Below are positions 7,948 through 15,194 of a stretch of 20,871 nt of DNA, piece after piece; positions within the stretch are counted from its first letter, which is position 1, and each line of letters begins with the position of its first letter. Where the stretch lies: assembly GCA_017464645.1 (NCBI GenBank), contig JAFTZF010000019.1:1-20871 (forward strand), read 5' to 3'. The notes under the pieces are model-generated. The model was not told where the DNA came from. It searched no databases and saw nothing but the letters and a program-made list of their open reading frames with translations. A program made the translations under genes and the position numbers. The stretch comes from Lachnospiraceae bacterium (GTDB taxonomy: Bacteria > Bacillota_A > Clostridia > Lachnospirales > Lachnospiraceae).

Positions 7948-7970
7948 AAGGGCCGGGAAATCCGGCCCTT
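7948..7970. terminator. Bidirectional terminator between DUF885 and fabT-like genes
   Basis: A perfect 9-bp stem AAGGGCCGG/CCGGCCCTT with a 5-base loop lies between two convergent genes. CTCTTATAAT follows on the plus strand and TTTTATT on the minus strand. Confidence 0.88.
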
Positions 7971-7995
7971 CTCTTATAATCTGCAAAATACGTTT

Positions 7996-8430
7996 CTAAA
8001 AGGAGTGGAAATAGCCCTGCAGCTTACCCAGCGCCTTTACCAAAGCATCCACTTCTTCATCCTCCAGATGGTCCATAACCGCATGCACCATATCCTCATG
8101 GAACTGCCGATGATGCTCAAAAGCACTTCGGCCCTTTTCTGTCAGCGAAAGCAGTACCACTCGTCTGTCCTGGACACTGCGCACCCGCTCCACATAGGCC
8201 TTTTTCACCAGGCTGTTAATGGAAATGGTCAGCGTCCCCACTGTTACCGAAAGGGCTTTGGCTACTGCAGACATATTCTTCGGCTCCTCAAGACCAATGG
8301 CTTCGATGACATGCATATCGTTCATGGTCAGATCTTTGAACTCATCTGTAATCAGGGCTTTTCCTTCAATATCCATGATATCGTGAAAAAGCGTCACCAA
8401 CACATCATTGATGGTCTGATACCGTTCCAT
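7996..8430 (-). CDS. fabT: MarR family regulator, FabT-like
   Basis: The 144-residue winged-helix protein closely follows the FabT pattern of streptococci. The N-terminal INDVLVTLF is followed by FKDLTMNDMHVIEAIG. The recognition region is VTVGTLTISINSLVKKAYVERVRS, then the wing DRRVVLLSLTEKG at about 97-109, and the C-terminus is FHEDMVHAVM...LGKLQGYF. FabT represses fatty acid synthesis genes when bound to acyl-carrier protein. No fab genes are adjacent in the window, so it is an orphan here, although FabT usually heads the fabH cluster. GGGGG sits 7 bases before the ATG, and a TATAAT promoter with flanking TTTTGAA/TTCAAAA arms lies upstream, consistent with self-control. The MarR call is firm; the FabT assignment rests on motif comparison from memory. 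Confidence 0.82.
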   Translation of the reverse strand: MERYQTINDVLVTLFHDIMDIEGKALITDEFKDLTMNDMHVIEAIGLEEPKNMSAVAKALSVTVGTLTISINSLVKKAYVERVRSVQDRRVVLLSLTEKGRSAFEHHRQFHEDMVHAVMDHLEDEEVDALVKALGKLQGYFHSF

Positions 8431-8450
8431 AGCCTGTCCCCCTTTCTGTC

Positions 8451-8488
8451 TTTTGAATCATTATACAATACTTTTACTTTCAAAACAA
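8451..8488 (-). promoter_or_regulatory. Promoter and inverted repeat of the fabT-like gene
   Basis: On the minus strand TTGTTT (8488-8483) and a perfect TATAAT (8465-8460) are 17 bases apart. Inverted arms TTTTGAA (8451-8457) and TTCAAAA (8479-8485) bracket the -10 element and touch the -35 element. FabT sites contain TTTGA/TCAAA halves, but normally closely spaced, so these may be two separate half sites. Confidence 0.6.
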
Positions 8489-8560
8489 GTGATGCCAGGC
8501 AGATTTTCGGAACTTATTTCCGCTTCTTCCGGGCAGAGGATCTGCTTTTACATTTTATTC

Positions 8561-8589
8561 TTGCGTTCCCTTCATTCCTATATTATAAT
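8561..8589 (+). promoter_or_regulatory. Promoter of tRNA-Ala
   Basis: TTGCGT (8561-8566) and TATAAT (8584-8589) are 17 bases apart. The -10 box ends 12 bases before the mature tRNA 5' end. Confidence 0.75.
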
Positions 8590-8601
8590 AATATTGGTAC
8601 T

Positions 8602-8674
8602 GGGGCATTAGCGCAGTTGGGAGCGCGCCACACTGGCAGTGTGGAGGTCACGGGTTCAAGTCCCGTATGCTCCA
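8602..8674 (+). tRNA. tRNA-Ala (GGC)
   Basis: The 73-base cloverleaf has acceptor arms GGGGCAT/ATGCTCC with one G-T pair, D stem GCGC/GCGC, anticodon stem CCACA/TGTGG, loop CTGGCAG, T stem ACGGG/CCCGT and loop TTCAAGT. The anticodon GGC reads GCC and GCU. The discriminator is A, CCA is not encoded, and a T run follows directly. Confidence 0.97.
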
Positions 8675-8710
8675 TTTTTTTGTGCCCGGAAACACTTTGT
8701 TTTCCAACGA

Positions 8711-8746
8711 AAAACAGCGGAGGTTCACATTCCCCCGCTGTTTTTT
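8711..8746 (+). terminator. Terminator downstream of tRNA-Ala
   Basis: The stem AAAACAGCGG (8711-8720) with CCGCTGTTTT (8735-8744) continues into further T residues. It probably ends the tRNA transcript. The following 100 bases up to 8846 are AT-rich with no feature I can support. Confidence 0.82.
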
Positions 8747-8846
8747 ATAAGCTTACAAAAGAGAAAAAATTTTATTTACACTAAGAATACGATTATCAAT
8801 CAAAAAATCACGCACTTTTCTTAAATTTTTTTTATTTTATTTTTTC

Positions 8847-9383
8847 TCACATGAATTCCACCAGCACCACGCACGCCACAAGCCCCGCCAGGGTAGCAAA
8901 CAACGCACCTGCCAGAGTGTATCTGGTCTTGCGCACCTTTGCAGTCATGAAATAGAGGCTCATGGTGTAAAATACAGTCTCTGTACAGCTCATCATCAGA
9001 GACGCCAGCAGCCCGATCCTGGAGTCTGTTCCATATTCCTTGAAAAGATCCAGGGCCAGCCCTGTGGCTGCTGAAGCAGAAAAGAGCCGTACCACCGTTA
9101 CCGGAACCAGTTCCGCCGGAAAGTGGATCTTCTCGGTAATGCCGCCCAGAAACTGGGAAATCAGGTCCAGAAAACCCGAGGCCCGCAGGATTCCCACCCC
9201 TACCATGAGTCCCACCAGGGTGGGCATGATCTTTACTACTGTGCGAAGGCCTTCCTCCGCACCTTTTACAAACACATCATATACCTGGATTTTGGCCACA
9301 AGCGCGTAGCCCACGATCCAAAAAATCAGCAGGGGCACAATCGCATCCGAAAGAAATAACAGAAAGTCCAACGCCTTTTCCAT
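8847..9383 (-). CDS. spmB: Spore maturation protein B
   Basis: The 178-residue integral membrane protein of the nucleoside-recognition (Gate) family acts late in sporulation, where SpmA and SpmB promote spore core dehydration. Visible signatures are VPLLIFWIVGYAL near the N-terminus, the segment VKGAEEGLRTVVKIMPTLVGLMVGVGILRASG, then PVTVVRLFSASAATG and SCTETVFYTMSLYF, which match SpmB over the whole length. GAGGAT lies just before the ATG. The gene sits 81 bases downstream of the FMN-dependent oxidase on the same strand with no terminator that I can see, so it may share that transcript. Its usual partner spmA is about 3 kb away (see findings). Confidence 0.94.
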   Translation of the reverse strand: MEKALDFLLFLSDAIVPLLIFWIVGYALVAKIQVYDVFVKGAEEGLRTVVKIMPTLVGLMVGVGILRASGFLDLISQFLGGITEKIHFPAELVPVTVVRLFSASAATGLALDLFKEYGTDSRIGLLASLMMSCTETVFYTMSLYFMTAKVRKTRYTLAGALFATLAGLVACVVLVEFM

Positions 9384-9464
9384 CTTTTATCCTCTTCACA
9401 GAATCTCTCTTTATTCTATGCGGGACTCTTCGGATTTCAGTACCCCTGCCGCTATCTTCTCTAT

Positions 9465-10487
9465 TTACCAGGGAATGCGTACCATGTCCCGGGTAATTTC
9501 CTGCAGATTGGATGCGCCGCACATAGCCATAGCATCCTTCAGCTCTGCACCGATCTTCTCCACATACAGACTGACTGCCTCTTCACCGCCTCCGTAAACC
9601 ATGGAAACAAAGGGACGGCAGATGATGACACCGTCTGCTCCCATTGCCAGAGCCTTAAACACATCCACACCGCTGCGGATACCTCCGTCCACGAAGATCT
9701 TCATGGAGCCGCCTACTGCATCCGCAATCTCTGCCAATACTTCTGCAGTCGCCGGACACTGATCCAGCACACGCCCGCCGTGATTGGATACTACAATGCC
9801 TGCTGCCCCGGCTTCTTTTGCCTTCAGGGCACCCTTTACTGTCATAATTCCCTTCACGATAAAGGGTCTGCCTGCCATTTCCACGATTTCCTTCAGTTCT
9901 TCCACGGACTTGCTTCCAGCCGGCGGATTCATATTTTTCAGGAACGGAAGTCCCGCTGCATCCACGTCCATAGCTACTGCAAATGCATCTGCCTCCTTTA
10001 CCTGGGCCATCTTCTCCTGAATGGTATCCAGGTTCCAGGGCTTCACGGTAGGTACACCCACGCCTTCCACCTTGCGAATTGCCTCGGTAGCTGCCTCCAT
10101 CACCTGGGGATTGGTTCCGTCACCGGTAAATGCGGCTATCCCGGCCTTGGCGCAGGCAGACACCAGAATATCATTGTACTCCTGGTCTGTATACTTGTCT
10201 CCATAATGCAGCTTCACTGCTCCCACAGGTCCTGCAAAGATCGGATAGCGGAACTGCTTGCCAAATACATCAAAGGTGGTATCCGTTCCACGATTGGGAC
10301 ACAGGGTATCCATTTGAATGCGGATCTCCTGCCATTTTTCAAAATTACGAATAGCTCCGTCACCGCTTCCCTTTGCTCCCGGCCCCGGCACCTGATTTTT
10401 ACAGACTTTTCCGTTACATACATTACAAGCCTTGCAATAAGGACCAATGCAGGTCCGGGCCTGTTCCAATACCTCCTGATAAGTCAT
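9465..10487 (-). CDS. FMN-dependent alpha-hydroxy-acid oxidizing protein with N-terminal cysteine cluster
   Basis: The 340-residue protein is a TIM-barrel flavoenzyme of the lactate oxidase/glycolate oxidase family. The barrel shows FAGPVGAVKLHYG, the active-site segment SNHGGRVLD with His236 as the expected catalytic base, and the phosphate-binding IFVDGGIRSGVDVFKALAMGAD for FMN. In front of the barrel, residues 13-29 hold five cysteines spaced C-x4-C-x2-C-x2-C-x4-C, absent from classic oxidases and suggestive of an iron-sulphur or zinc site. The missing usual N-terminal helix and shorter length fit the anaerobic clostridial branch, whose substrate is undefined. The start has AAGGGGG upstream. 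It may be co-transcribed with spmB. IPP isomerase type 2 and glutamate synthase barrels are related but lack SNHGGR in this form. Confidence 0.88.
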   Translation of the reverse strand: MTYQEVLEQARTCIGPYCKACNVCNGKVCKNQVPGPGAKGSGDGAIRNFEKWQEIRIQMDTLCPNRGTDTTFDVFGKQFRYPIFAGPVGAVKLHYGDKYTDQEYNDILVSACAKAGIAAFTGDGTNPQVMEAATEAIRKVEGVGVPTVKPWNLDTIQEKMAQVKEADAFAVAMDVDAAGLPFLKNMNPPAGSKSVEELKEIVEMAGRPFIVKGIMTVKGALKAKEAGAAGIVVSNHGGRVLDQCPATAEVLAEIADAVGGSMKIFVDGGIRSGVDVFKALAMGADGVIICRPFVSMVYGGGEEAVSLYVEKIGAELKDAMAMCGASNLQEITRDMVRIPW

Positions 10488-10622
10488 TTGTATTTCCCCC
10501 TTTTCTTTGTTTTCTCTCTTAAATATCCTGCTCCATACACGAAATAAACTATTTTTACTTTAGCATGCTTTTTACTTTTTTTCAATGCTATCTGGCTTTC
10601 TACTATATTCTGTAAAAATCTT

Positions 10623-10662
10623 CATGTTTTTTATGACATCTTAACGAAAAACATGTTATAAT
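10623..10662 (+). promoter_or_regulatory. Promoter of the PiT-DUF47 operon with inverted repeat
   Basis: ATGACA (10633-10638) and TATAAT (10657-10662) are 18 bases apart, and TG one base before the -10 makes it an extended element. Nine-base arms CATGTTTTT (10623-10631) and AAAAACATG (10647-10655) flank the -35 box and abut the -10. This is a plausible operator. The start of transcription falls near 10669. Confidence 0.7.
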
Positions 10663-10699
10663 GGATTTACAATCTCATGAAATAAAGCGAGGTGAAATC

Positions 10700-11749
10700 A
10701 TGTCAATCTTAACTTTTGCGGAACAAATGCTGCAAAATCCCATGCTTTTTGTGTCGACACTTCTTACTCTTGGTGTAATTCTTGTAAATGGTTGGACAGA
10801 TGCTCCAAACGCCATTGCCACTTGTGTTTCCACAAGGGCCATTGAGGTTCGCAAGGCTATTATTATGGCTGCCATATTTAATTTCCTGGGCGTATTTGTT
10901 ATGACCGCGATCAATGCCTCCGTAGCTATGACCATCTACAATATGGTTGATTTCGGCGGAGATGCACATTTATCCCTGATTGCACTGTGTGCTGCCATGG
11001 CTGCTATCGTTATCTGGGCCACAGCTGCCTGGTACTTTGGCATTCCCACCAGCGAAAGCCACGCTCTGATCGCAGGTATTTCAGGTGCTGCGGTAGCTAT
11101 CCAGAACAGCTTTTCCGGTATCAACGGAGCTGAATGGATCAAGGTTATCTGGGGTATATTTCTTTCCACTATCTTAGGATTCTTTTTAGGCTTCCTTACA
11201 TCCAAGTTGACCGTATTTCTTTTCCGCAACAAAAACCGAATGAAATGTGAGCGTTTCTTCTCAGGTGCACAGGTTGCCGGCGGCGCTGCCATGGCATTTA
11301 TGCACGGTGCCCAGGACGGCCAGAAATTCATGGCGATCTTCCTGCTTGGCGCAGCCTTTGCGGGAGGCCAGTCCAATACTACATCTTTCGTTGTACCTGT
11401 CTGGTTGATGATTCTCTGTTCTCTGGTTATGGGCCTTGGCACCTCCATCGGCGGATATCGAATTATTAAGTCGGTAGGAATGGATATGGTAAAGCTGAAA
11501 CCTTATCAAGGCTTTGCAGCGGATCTGGCAGCTACCCTCTGCCTGCTGTTATCTTCCTTAACCGGTATTCCTGTCAGTACAACTCACACAAAGACAACTG
11601 CTATCATGGGCGTAGGCGCCGCACGCAGAATGAGTAATGTAAACTGGGGTGTTGTAAAGGAACTGGTTCTGACCTGGGTTTGTACCTTCCCCGGCTGTGG
11701 ACTTCTTGGATTTTTCATGGCAAAACTCTTTTTAATAATATTTGCTTAA
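10700..11749 (+). CDS. PiT family inorganic phosphate permease
   Basis: The 349-residue membrane protein belongs to the PiT family of low-affinity, cation-coupled phosphate (or metal-phosphate) carriers. The family repeat appears twice: NGWTDAPNAIATCVSTRA near residues 31-48, and the C-terminal copy GIPVSTTHTKTTAIMGVGAAR, as expected from the internal duplication. About ten hydrophobic segments are present. I use the ATG at 10700, which has GAGGTGA 6 bases upstream, and not the in-frame ATG at 10661, which lies inside the -10 box of the promoter. It is followed after 14 bases by its DUF47 partner. Sulphate permeases of the CysP type are close relatives, but the DUF47 neighbour favours phosphate. 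Confidence 0.94.
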   Translation: MSILTFAEQMLQNPMLFVSTLLTLGVILVNGWTDAPNAIATCVSTRAIEVRKAIIMAAIFNFLGVFVMTAINASVAMTIYNMVDFGGDAHLSLIALCAAMAAIVIWATAAWYFGIPTSESHALIAGISGAAVAIQNSFSGINGAEWIKVIWGIFLSTILGFFLGFLTSKLTVFLFRNKNRMKCERFFSGAQVAGGAAMAFMHGAQDGQKFMAIFLLGAAFAGGQSNTTSFVVPVWLMILCSLVMGLGTSIGGYRIIKSVGMDMVKLKPYQGFAADLAATLCLLLSSLTGIPVSTTHTKTTAIMGVGAARRMSNVNWGVVKELVLTWVCTFPGCGLLGFFMAKLFLIIFA

Positions 11750-11763
11750 AGGAGCGATAAAAA

Positions 11764-12384
11764 ATGGCAAAAAATAAAAATGATTATTTTAAATTAGCGG
11801 AACAGCAGGTAGAATATTGTGTTCAGGCATCCGATTTACTGGAAGAAATTGTCTGTAACTATTCTGCAGCAACTATTCTTCAGCAGAAAGAAAAAATGCA
11901 TACGATCGAAAATACAGCAGATGAGCTGCATCACGATATTTTGACCCGTCTCTCTGCAGAATTTATTACTCCCATTGATCAGGAGGACATTCTCCGCCTG
12001 GTGCAGATTATCGATGATGTTACCGACGCGTTGGATGAGGTTGTCTTAGATTTCTATATGTACCATATTGACGAAGTTCCTGCAGCCGCTGCAGAGTTAT
12101 CCAAAATCGTCAATCGGTGCGTAAAAGCATTGCACCTGGCTGTAAAAGAATTGAAGAACTTCAAAAAGCCCGAAGCTCTGCGCCGCCTCCTGGTGGATGT
12201 AAATACCATTGAAGGTGAGGCCGACAGCGCTTATGTTATAGCTATACATAATCTGTTCGCAAAAGATGCAGAAGCCAGAGTTTTACTTGGAAATAAGGCT
12301 ATTTACGAGAGTCTTGAAAACTGCTGCGACCTTTGTGAGCACGCTGCTGATGTTATCGAGCAGATCATTATTAAGAACACCTGA
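11764..12384 (+). CDS. DUF47 (PhoU-like) partner of the PiT permease
   Basis: The 206-residue, all-helical, PhoU-related cytoplasmic protein belongs to DUF47. Recognisable parts are EEKMHTIENTADELHHDIL-type helix 2 (about residues 39-60), FITPIDQEDILRLVQIIDDVTDALD (about 64-88) and the C-terminal NCCDLCEHAADVIEQIII. The E-x-x-A-D and D-x-x-D helices bind metal clusters in PhoU relatives. Members encoded beside pit genes are thought to regulate the permease. AAGGAGCG precedes the ATG and the 14-base gap from the permease stop indicates one operon. A strong terminator follows. It lacks the ABC phosphate transporter genes that accompany true PhoU. Confidence 0.92.
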   Translation: MAKNKNDYFKLAEQQVEYCVQASDLLEEIVCNYSAATILQQKEKMHTIENTADELHHDILTRLSAEFITPIDQEDILRLVQIIDDVTDALDEVVLDFYMYHIDEVPAAAAELSKIVNRCVKALHLAVKELKNFKKPEALRRLLVDVNTIEGEADSAYVIAIHNLFAKDAEARVLLGNKAIYESLENCCDLCEHAADVIEQIIIKNT

Positions 12385-12411
12385 TGTTCTGAAAATGAAT
12401 TGATATTTTCA

Positions 12412-12449
12412 AATCCCGGGCAGACTTCACCTACCCGGGATTCTTTTTT
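12412..12449 (+). terminator. Terminator of the PiT-DUF47 operon
   Basis: The perfect 9-bp stem AATCCCGGG/CCCGGGATT (12412-12420, 12434-12442) is followed by CTTTTTTC. Its right arm lies inside the last codons of the convergent spmA gene. Confidence 0.92.
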
Positions 12450-13042
12450 CTTCGATCCATGATCTTGCAAAAGACAATTCCTGCCACCGTACTCACCGTA
12501 GTGGCCAGAATCGCCGGCCCCACGATCACTGCCGGATTCACGCTTCCATATTGGCTGCGGTAGGCAATCATATTGATTGGGATCAGCTGTAGGGAAGAAA
12601 TGTTGAGAATTAAAAAATTGCACATTTCATTGCTGGCAACGCGGCTTTCTTTGTACCCGGGTGTCCGTCTCTCCTCTTCCAGCTTATCCAGCTCCTCCAT
12701 GGCTTTTAATCCTGCCGGTGTAGCCGCCCAGCCCAAGCCAAATACGTTGGCGATAATGTTCATGGTAATATATTTCCGGGCCGGGTGCTGTTTTGGTATC
12801 CGCGGAAACAGAAACTGTATAAATGGCCGGATTTTCCGCGTAGCCGCTTCGAGAATTCCGGCTCTTTCTGCCACTTCCATGATTCCCACCCACAGAGCCA
12901 TTACACCTGCCATAGTAATACACAACGTTATTGCCTCCTGAGCAGAACTCAAAGCCGCCGCTGTCACTTCCGCCAGTTTTCCCTGTATGGTTCCATACAA
13001 GACCCCTATCAGGATCATTCCTCCCCACAAATAATTCAGCAT
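12431..13042 (-). CDS. spmA: Spore maturation protein A
   Basis: The 203-residue membrane protein is homologous to SpmA along its length: LNYLWGGMILIGVLYG at the N-terminus, AQEAITLCITMAGVMALWVGIMEVAERAG, FPRIPKQHPARKYITMNIIANVFGLGWAATPAGLKAMEEL, and a final hydrophobic hairpin ending in basic residues. It works with SpmB in late sporulation. I start at 13042 because the Bacillus protein begins at the equivalent residue and GGGAG lies 8 bases upstream. An in-frame ATG at 13057 with AAGGAT upstream would add five residues and cannot be excluded. The gene stands alone, with AbrB divergent on one side and the PiT operon convergent on the other, instead of being followed by spmB. Confidence 0.94.
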   Translation of the reverse strand: MLNYLWGGMILIGVLYGTIQGKLAEVTAAALSSAQEAITLCITMAGVMALWVGIMEVAERAGILEAATRKIRPFIQFLFPRIPKQHPARKYITMNIIANVFGLGWAATPAGLKAMEELDKLEEERRTPGYKESRVASNEMCNFLILNISSLQLIPINMIAYRSQYGSVNPAVIVGPAILATTVSTVAGIVFCKIMDRRKKNPG

Positions 13043-13168
13043 TTTCCGCGCTCCCATTCTTTTTATCCTTGCTATTATATAAAAATTCCAGTTTTGATAG
13101 AACTTTTTCGTATTGTTTTATAAATTCAGAAAAATTTTTTGGCTTTAAAATTATATTTTAAAAAAACA

Positions 13169-13196
13169 TTGAATTCCAGCCAAATTTTGCTATAAT
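13169..13196 (+). promoter_or_regulatory. Promoter of the AbrB-family gene
   Basis: TTGAAT (13169-13174) and TATAAT (13191-13196) are 16 bases apart, and TGC just before the -10 makes an extended element. A second TATAAT lies at 13203-13208 without a clear -35. Confidence 0.6.
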
Positions 13197-13242
13197 CTTT
13201 ACTATAATATGGGAACCATTATGACGAGAGGAGAAAGCTAAC

Positions 13243-13497
13243 ATGAAAGATACAGGAGTCGTAAGACGGCTGGATGAACTTGGCCGCATTACGCTTCCGA
13301 TGGAGCTTCGCAAGATCCTTCATCTGGAGGAAAGAGATTCACTGCAGATTTTTGTGGAGGATGACCGCATTATCCTGCAGAAATTTACCCCCGCAGACAT
13401 TTTTACCGGTGAGACAGAAGACCTGATTGAGTACCACGGAAAAAAGGTCTCCAAAAAGTCCATCTCTGAATTAGCCAAACTGGCAAATTTAGTTTAA
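13243..13497 (+). CDS. AbrB/SpoVT family transition-state regulator
   Basis: The 84-residue protein has the swapped-hairpin AbrB domain at residues 3-47: TGVVRRLDELGRITLPMELRK, then LEERDSLQIFVEDDRIILQKF. The N-terminal part is close to Bacillus AbrB and SpoVT, DNA-binding regulators of the shift from growth to stationary phase. The C-terminal 35 residues are short and Lys/Ser-rich and differ from AbrB of Bacillus. AGAGGAG lies about 10 bases upstream of the ATG. It converges with rsmI; in Bacillus abrB is also next to rsmI on the opposite strand, which supports a true AbrB relationship. A toxin-antitoxin antitoxin (MazE type) is unlikely, because no toxin gene follows. Confidence 0.88.
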   Translation: MKDTGVVRRLDELGRITLPMELRKILHLEERDSLQIFVEDDRIILQKFTPADIFTGETEDLIEYHGKKVSKKSISELAKLANLV

Positions 13498-13502
13498 GAA
13501 GT

Positions 13503-13557
13503 AAAAAGACTGTCATTCCTGCAAAATATTTTGCAAGGTGACAGTCCTTCTTATTTT
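13503..13557. terminator. Bidirectional terminator between abrB-type gene and rsmI
   Basis: The outer stem GACTGTCA/TGACAGTC (13508-13515, 13539-13546) encloses a perfect 16-base palindrome, TGCAAAATATTTTGCA (13520-13535). TTCTTATTTTT follows on the plus strand and TTTTTAC on the minus strand, serving both convergent genes. Confidence 0.88.
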
Positions 13558-13566
13558 TCACAATCT

Positions 13567-14406
13567 TTATTTCAGCAACTGCTGATAAATCTCCCGCTTG
13601 CCAAGGCCTCTGTCCTTGGCTACGGCCTTCATAGCTTCTTTTTTTTCCATGCCCTGATTCAGATACAGCTCCATATGCTCTTCTACCGTCAGCTGCTCCC
13701 ATGTCTTTCTCTGCTCTTCTGCAATAGCCTCCCGGCTTTTTCCCTGAATCACCAGGACACATTCTCCCTTAGGCTCTTCTGTCCGGTAATATTCCTGAGC
13801 TTCTGCCAGCGTCGTCCGAAAAGCGGTTTCATGCTTCTTAGTCAGCTCCCGGCAGACAGTCATCGGCCGATTTCCCAGCGCCTGCTCCAGCTCCTCCAGC
13901 GTTTTGCGAAGCCGATGGGGAGCTTCGTAGATGATAAGCGTCCGTGTATCCTGGTTCAGCTCCTCCAGAACTGCCTGGCGCTCCTTTTTATCTGTAGGAA
14001 GAAATGCCTCAAACGCAAACCTCCTGGTAGGAAGTCCCGACAAGGTCAGCGCAGTCACACAGGCACAGGCACCCGGCAAAGAAGTCACTTCAATGCCTGC
14101 CTCGTAGCACATGCGCACCAGTTCTTCCCCCGGATCTGAAATACCCGGTGTCCCTGCATCGGTGATCAGCGCAATATTCATACCCTGCTGCATCTTTGCA
14201 ATCAACTCTCTGGCTTTTTCGATTTTATTGAATTCGTGATAGCTGGTCATAGGGGTATGGATATCAAAATGATTCAGCAGCTTAATACTGTTTCTGGTAT
14301 CCTCTGCCGCAATCAGATCCACTTCCTTCAGGATGCGAAGCACACGAAGGGTAATGTCCTCCAGATTTCCTATGGGTGTTGCACACAAATATAACATTCC
14401 CTGCAT
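13567..14406 (-). CDS. rsmI: 16S rRNA (cytidine-1402-2'-O)-methyltransferase
   Basis: The 279-residue SAM-dependent enzyme methylates the ribose of C1402 in the 16S decoding centre. The tetrapyrrole-methylase fold is shown by LYLCATPIGNLEDITLR at the N-terminus, LIAAEDTRNSIKLLNHF, the SAM-site loop ALITDAGTPGISDPGEELV, LPGACACVTALTLSGLPTRRFAFEAFLP and YEAPHRLRKTLEEL. The length fits the family. I use the ATG at 14406, which has AAGGAG 6 bases upstream, rather than the in-frame ATG at 14439. It is the last gene of the holB-ricT-trmN6-rsmI run, 50 bases after trmN6, and ends at a strong terminator. Confidence 0.95.
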   Translation of the reverse strand: MQGMLYLCATPIGNLEDITLRVLRILKEVDLIAAEDTRNSIKLLNHFDIHTPMTSYHEFNKIEKARELIAKMQQGMNIALITDAGTPGISDPGEELVRMCYEAGIEVTSLPGACACVTALTLSGLPTRRFAFEAFLPTDKKERQAVLEELNQDTRTLIIYEAPHRLRKTLEELEQALGNRPMTVCRELTKKHETAFRTTLAEAQEYYRTEEPKGECVLVIQGKSREAIAEEQRKTWEQLTVEEHMELYLNQGMEKKEAMKAVAKDRGLGKREIYQQLLK

Positions 14407-14456
14407 GTTCTGCTCCTTTCCTGCTCCGGCCCCGCACAATATGCCATGTGGGCCCT

Positions 14457-15194
14457 CTAGTACCCGTAAATATCCGTGATCTCGTCTGAATAAACTCCCG
14501 GCTCCTTATACACGATCAACGGCTTTTCCACCGTGATCCGGGAGTGTCCACCCTGAAGTGCCTCTATTAGCACCATGTTGGGCTCCTTATCCACAAAGGG
14601 ATGCACCAGGCGCATCCGCTTGGGCTCCAGCTTATACTGCACCAGCAGTGTCAATATCTCCGCCAACCGAAACGGCCGATGCACCATATAAAACCGTCCG
14701 CCGGGGCGTAGCACCTTCGCAGCCCCTCGCACCACATCCTCCAGGTTGCACAACACCTCGTGGCGGGCAATGGCCTTGGGCAGCTCCGGATTAGTCAGCC
14801 CGTGGTTTCCTGTCATGTAGGGCGGATTGCTGGTAACCACATCAAAAGAAGCAGCCCCAAATATGCCTGCTGCCTCTTTGATATCACCTGTAATAATCGA
14901 AATATCCTGTTCCAGATGGTTGAGTGCCACACTGCGCCGAGCCATATCTGCGCTCTCTTCCTGAATCTCCAGCCCGGTAAAATGCTTCCCTTGCGTCTTT
15001 CCCCGCAGCAGGATCGGAATGATCCCTGTGCCGGTTCCAAGGTCCAGCACCGTTTCTCCCGGCTTTACCCTGACAAATCCGGAAAGCAGCACTGCATCCA
15101 TACCAAAACAAAACTTGTTGGGACTTTGAATGATCTGATATCCATTGCGCTGGAGCTCGTCCAGCCGCTCATCCTCTTTCAGTTTAATTATCAT
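14457..15194 (-). CDS. trmN6: tRNA1(Val) A37 N6-methyltransferase family protein
   Basis: The 245-residue SAM-dependent methyltransferase is of the TrmN6/YfiC (Bacillus YabB) type. The SAM site is VLDLGTGTGIIPILL near residues 49-63. The catalytic N-P-P-Y is at residues 123-126, the motif used for methylating exocyclic amino groups of adenine. The N-terminal DELQRNGYQIIQSPNKFCFGMDAVLLSGF is characteristic of the group. The start overlaps the end of ricT by 11 bases, and GGAAGGAA inside ricT is a possible ribosome site, so translation is probably coupled. The target base in this organism is assumed from the E. coli enzyme. Confidence 0.92.
   Translation of the reverse strand: MIIKLKEDERLDELQRNGYQIIQSPNKFCFGMDAVLLSGFVRVKPGETVLDLGTGTGIIPILLRGKTQGKHFTGLEIQEESADMARRSVALNHLEQDISIITGDIKEAAGIFGAASFDVVTSNPPYMTGNHGLTNPELPKAIARHEVLCNLEDVVRGAAKVLRPGGRFYMVHRPFRLAEILTLLVQYKLEPKRMRLVHPFVDKEPNMVLIEALQGGHSRITVEKPLIVYKEPGVYSDEITDIYGY

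Noticed and set aside
8005..8784. 259-codon plus-strand open frame
   Set aside because: It runs antisense to the fabT-like gene and straight through tRNA-Ala, which is clearly structural RNA.
13531..14139. 202-codon plus-strand open frame opposite rsmI
   Set aside because: Antisense shadow of a well-conserved gene.
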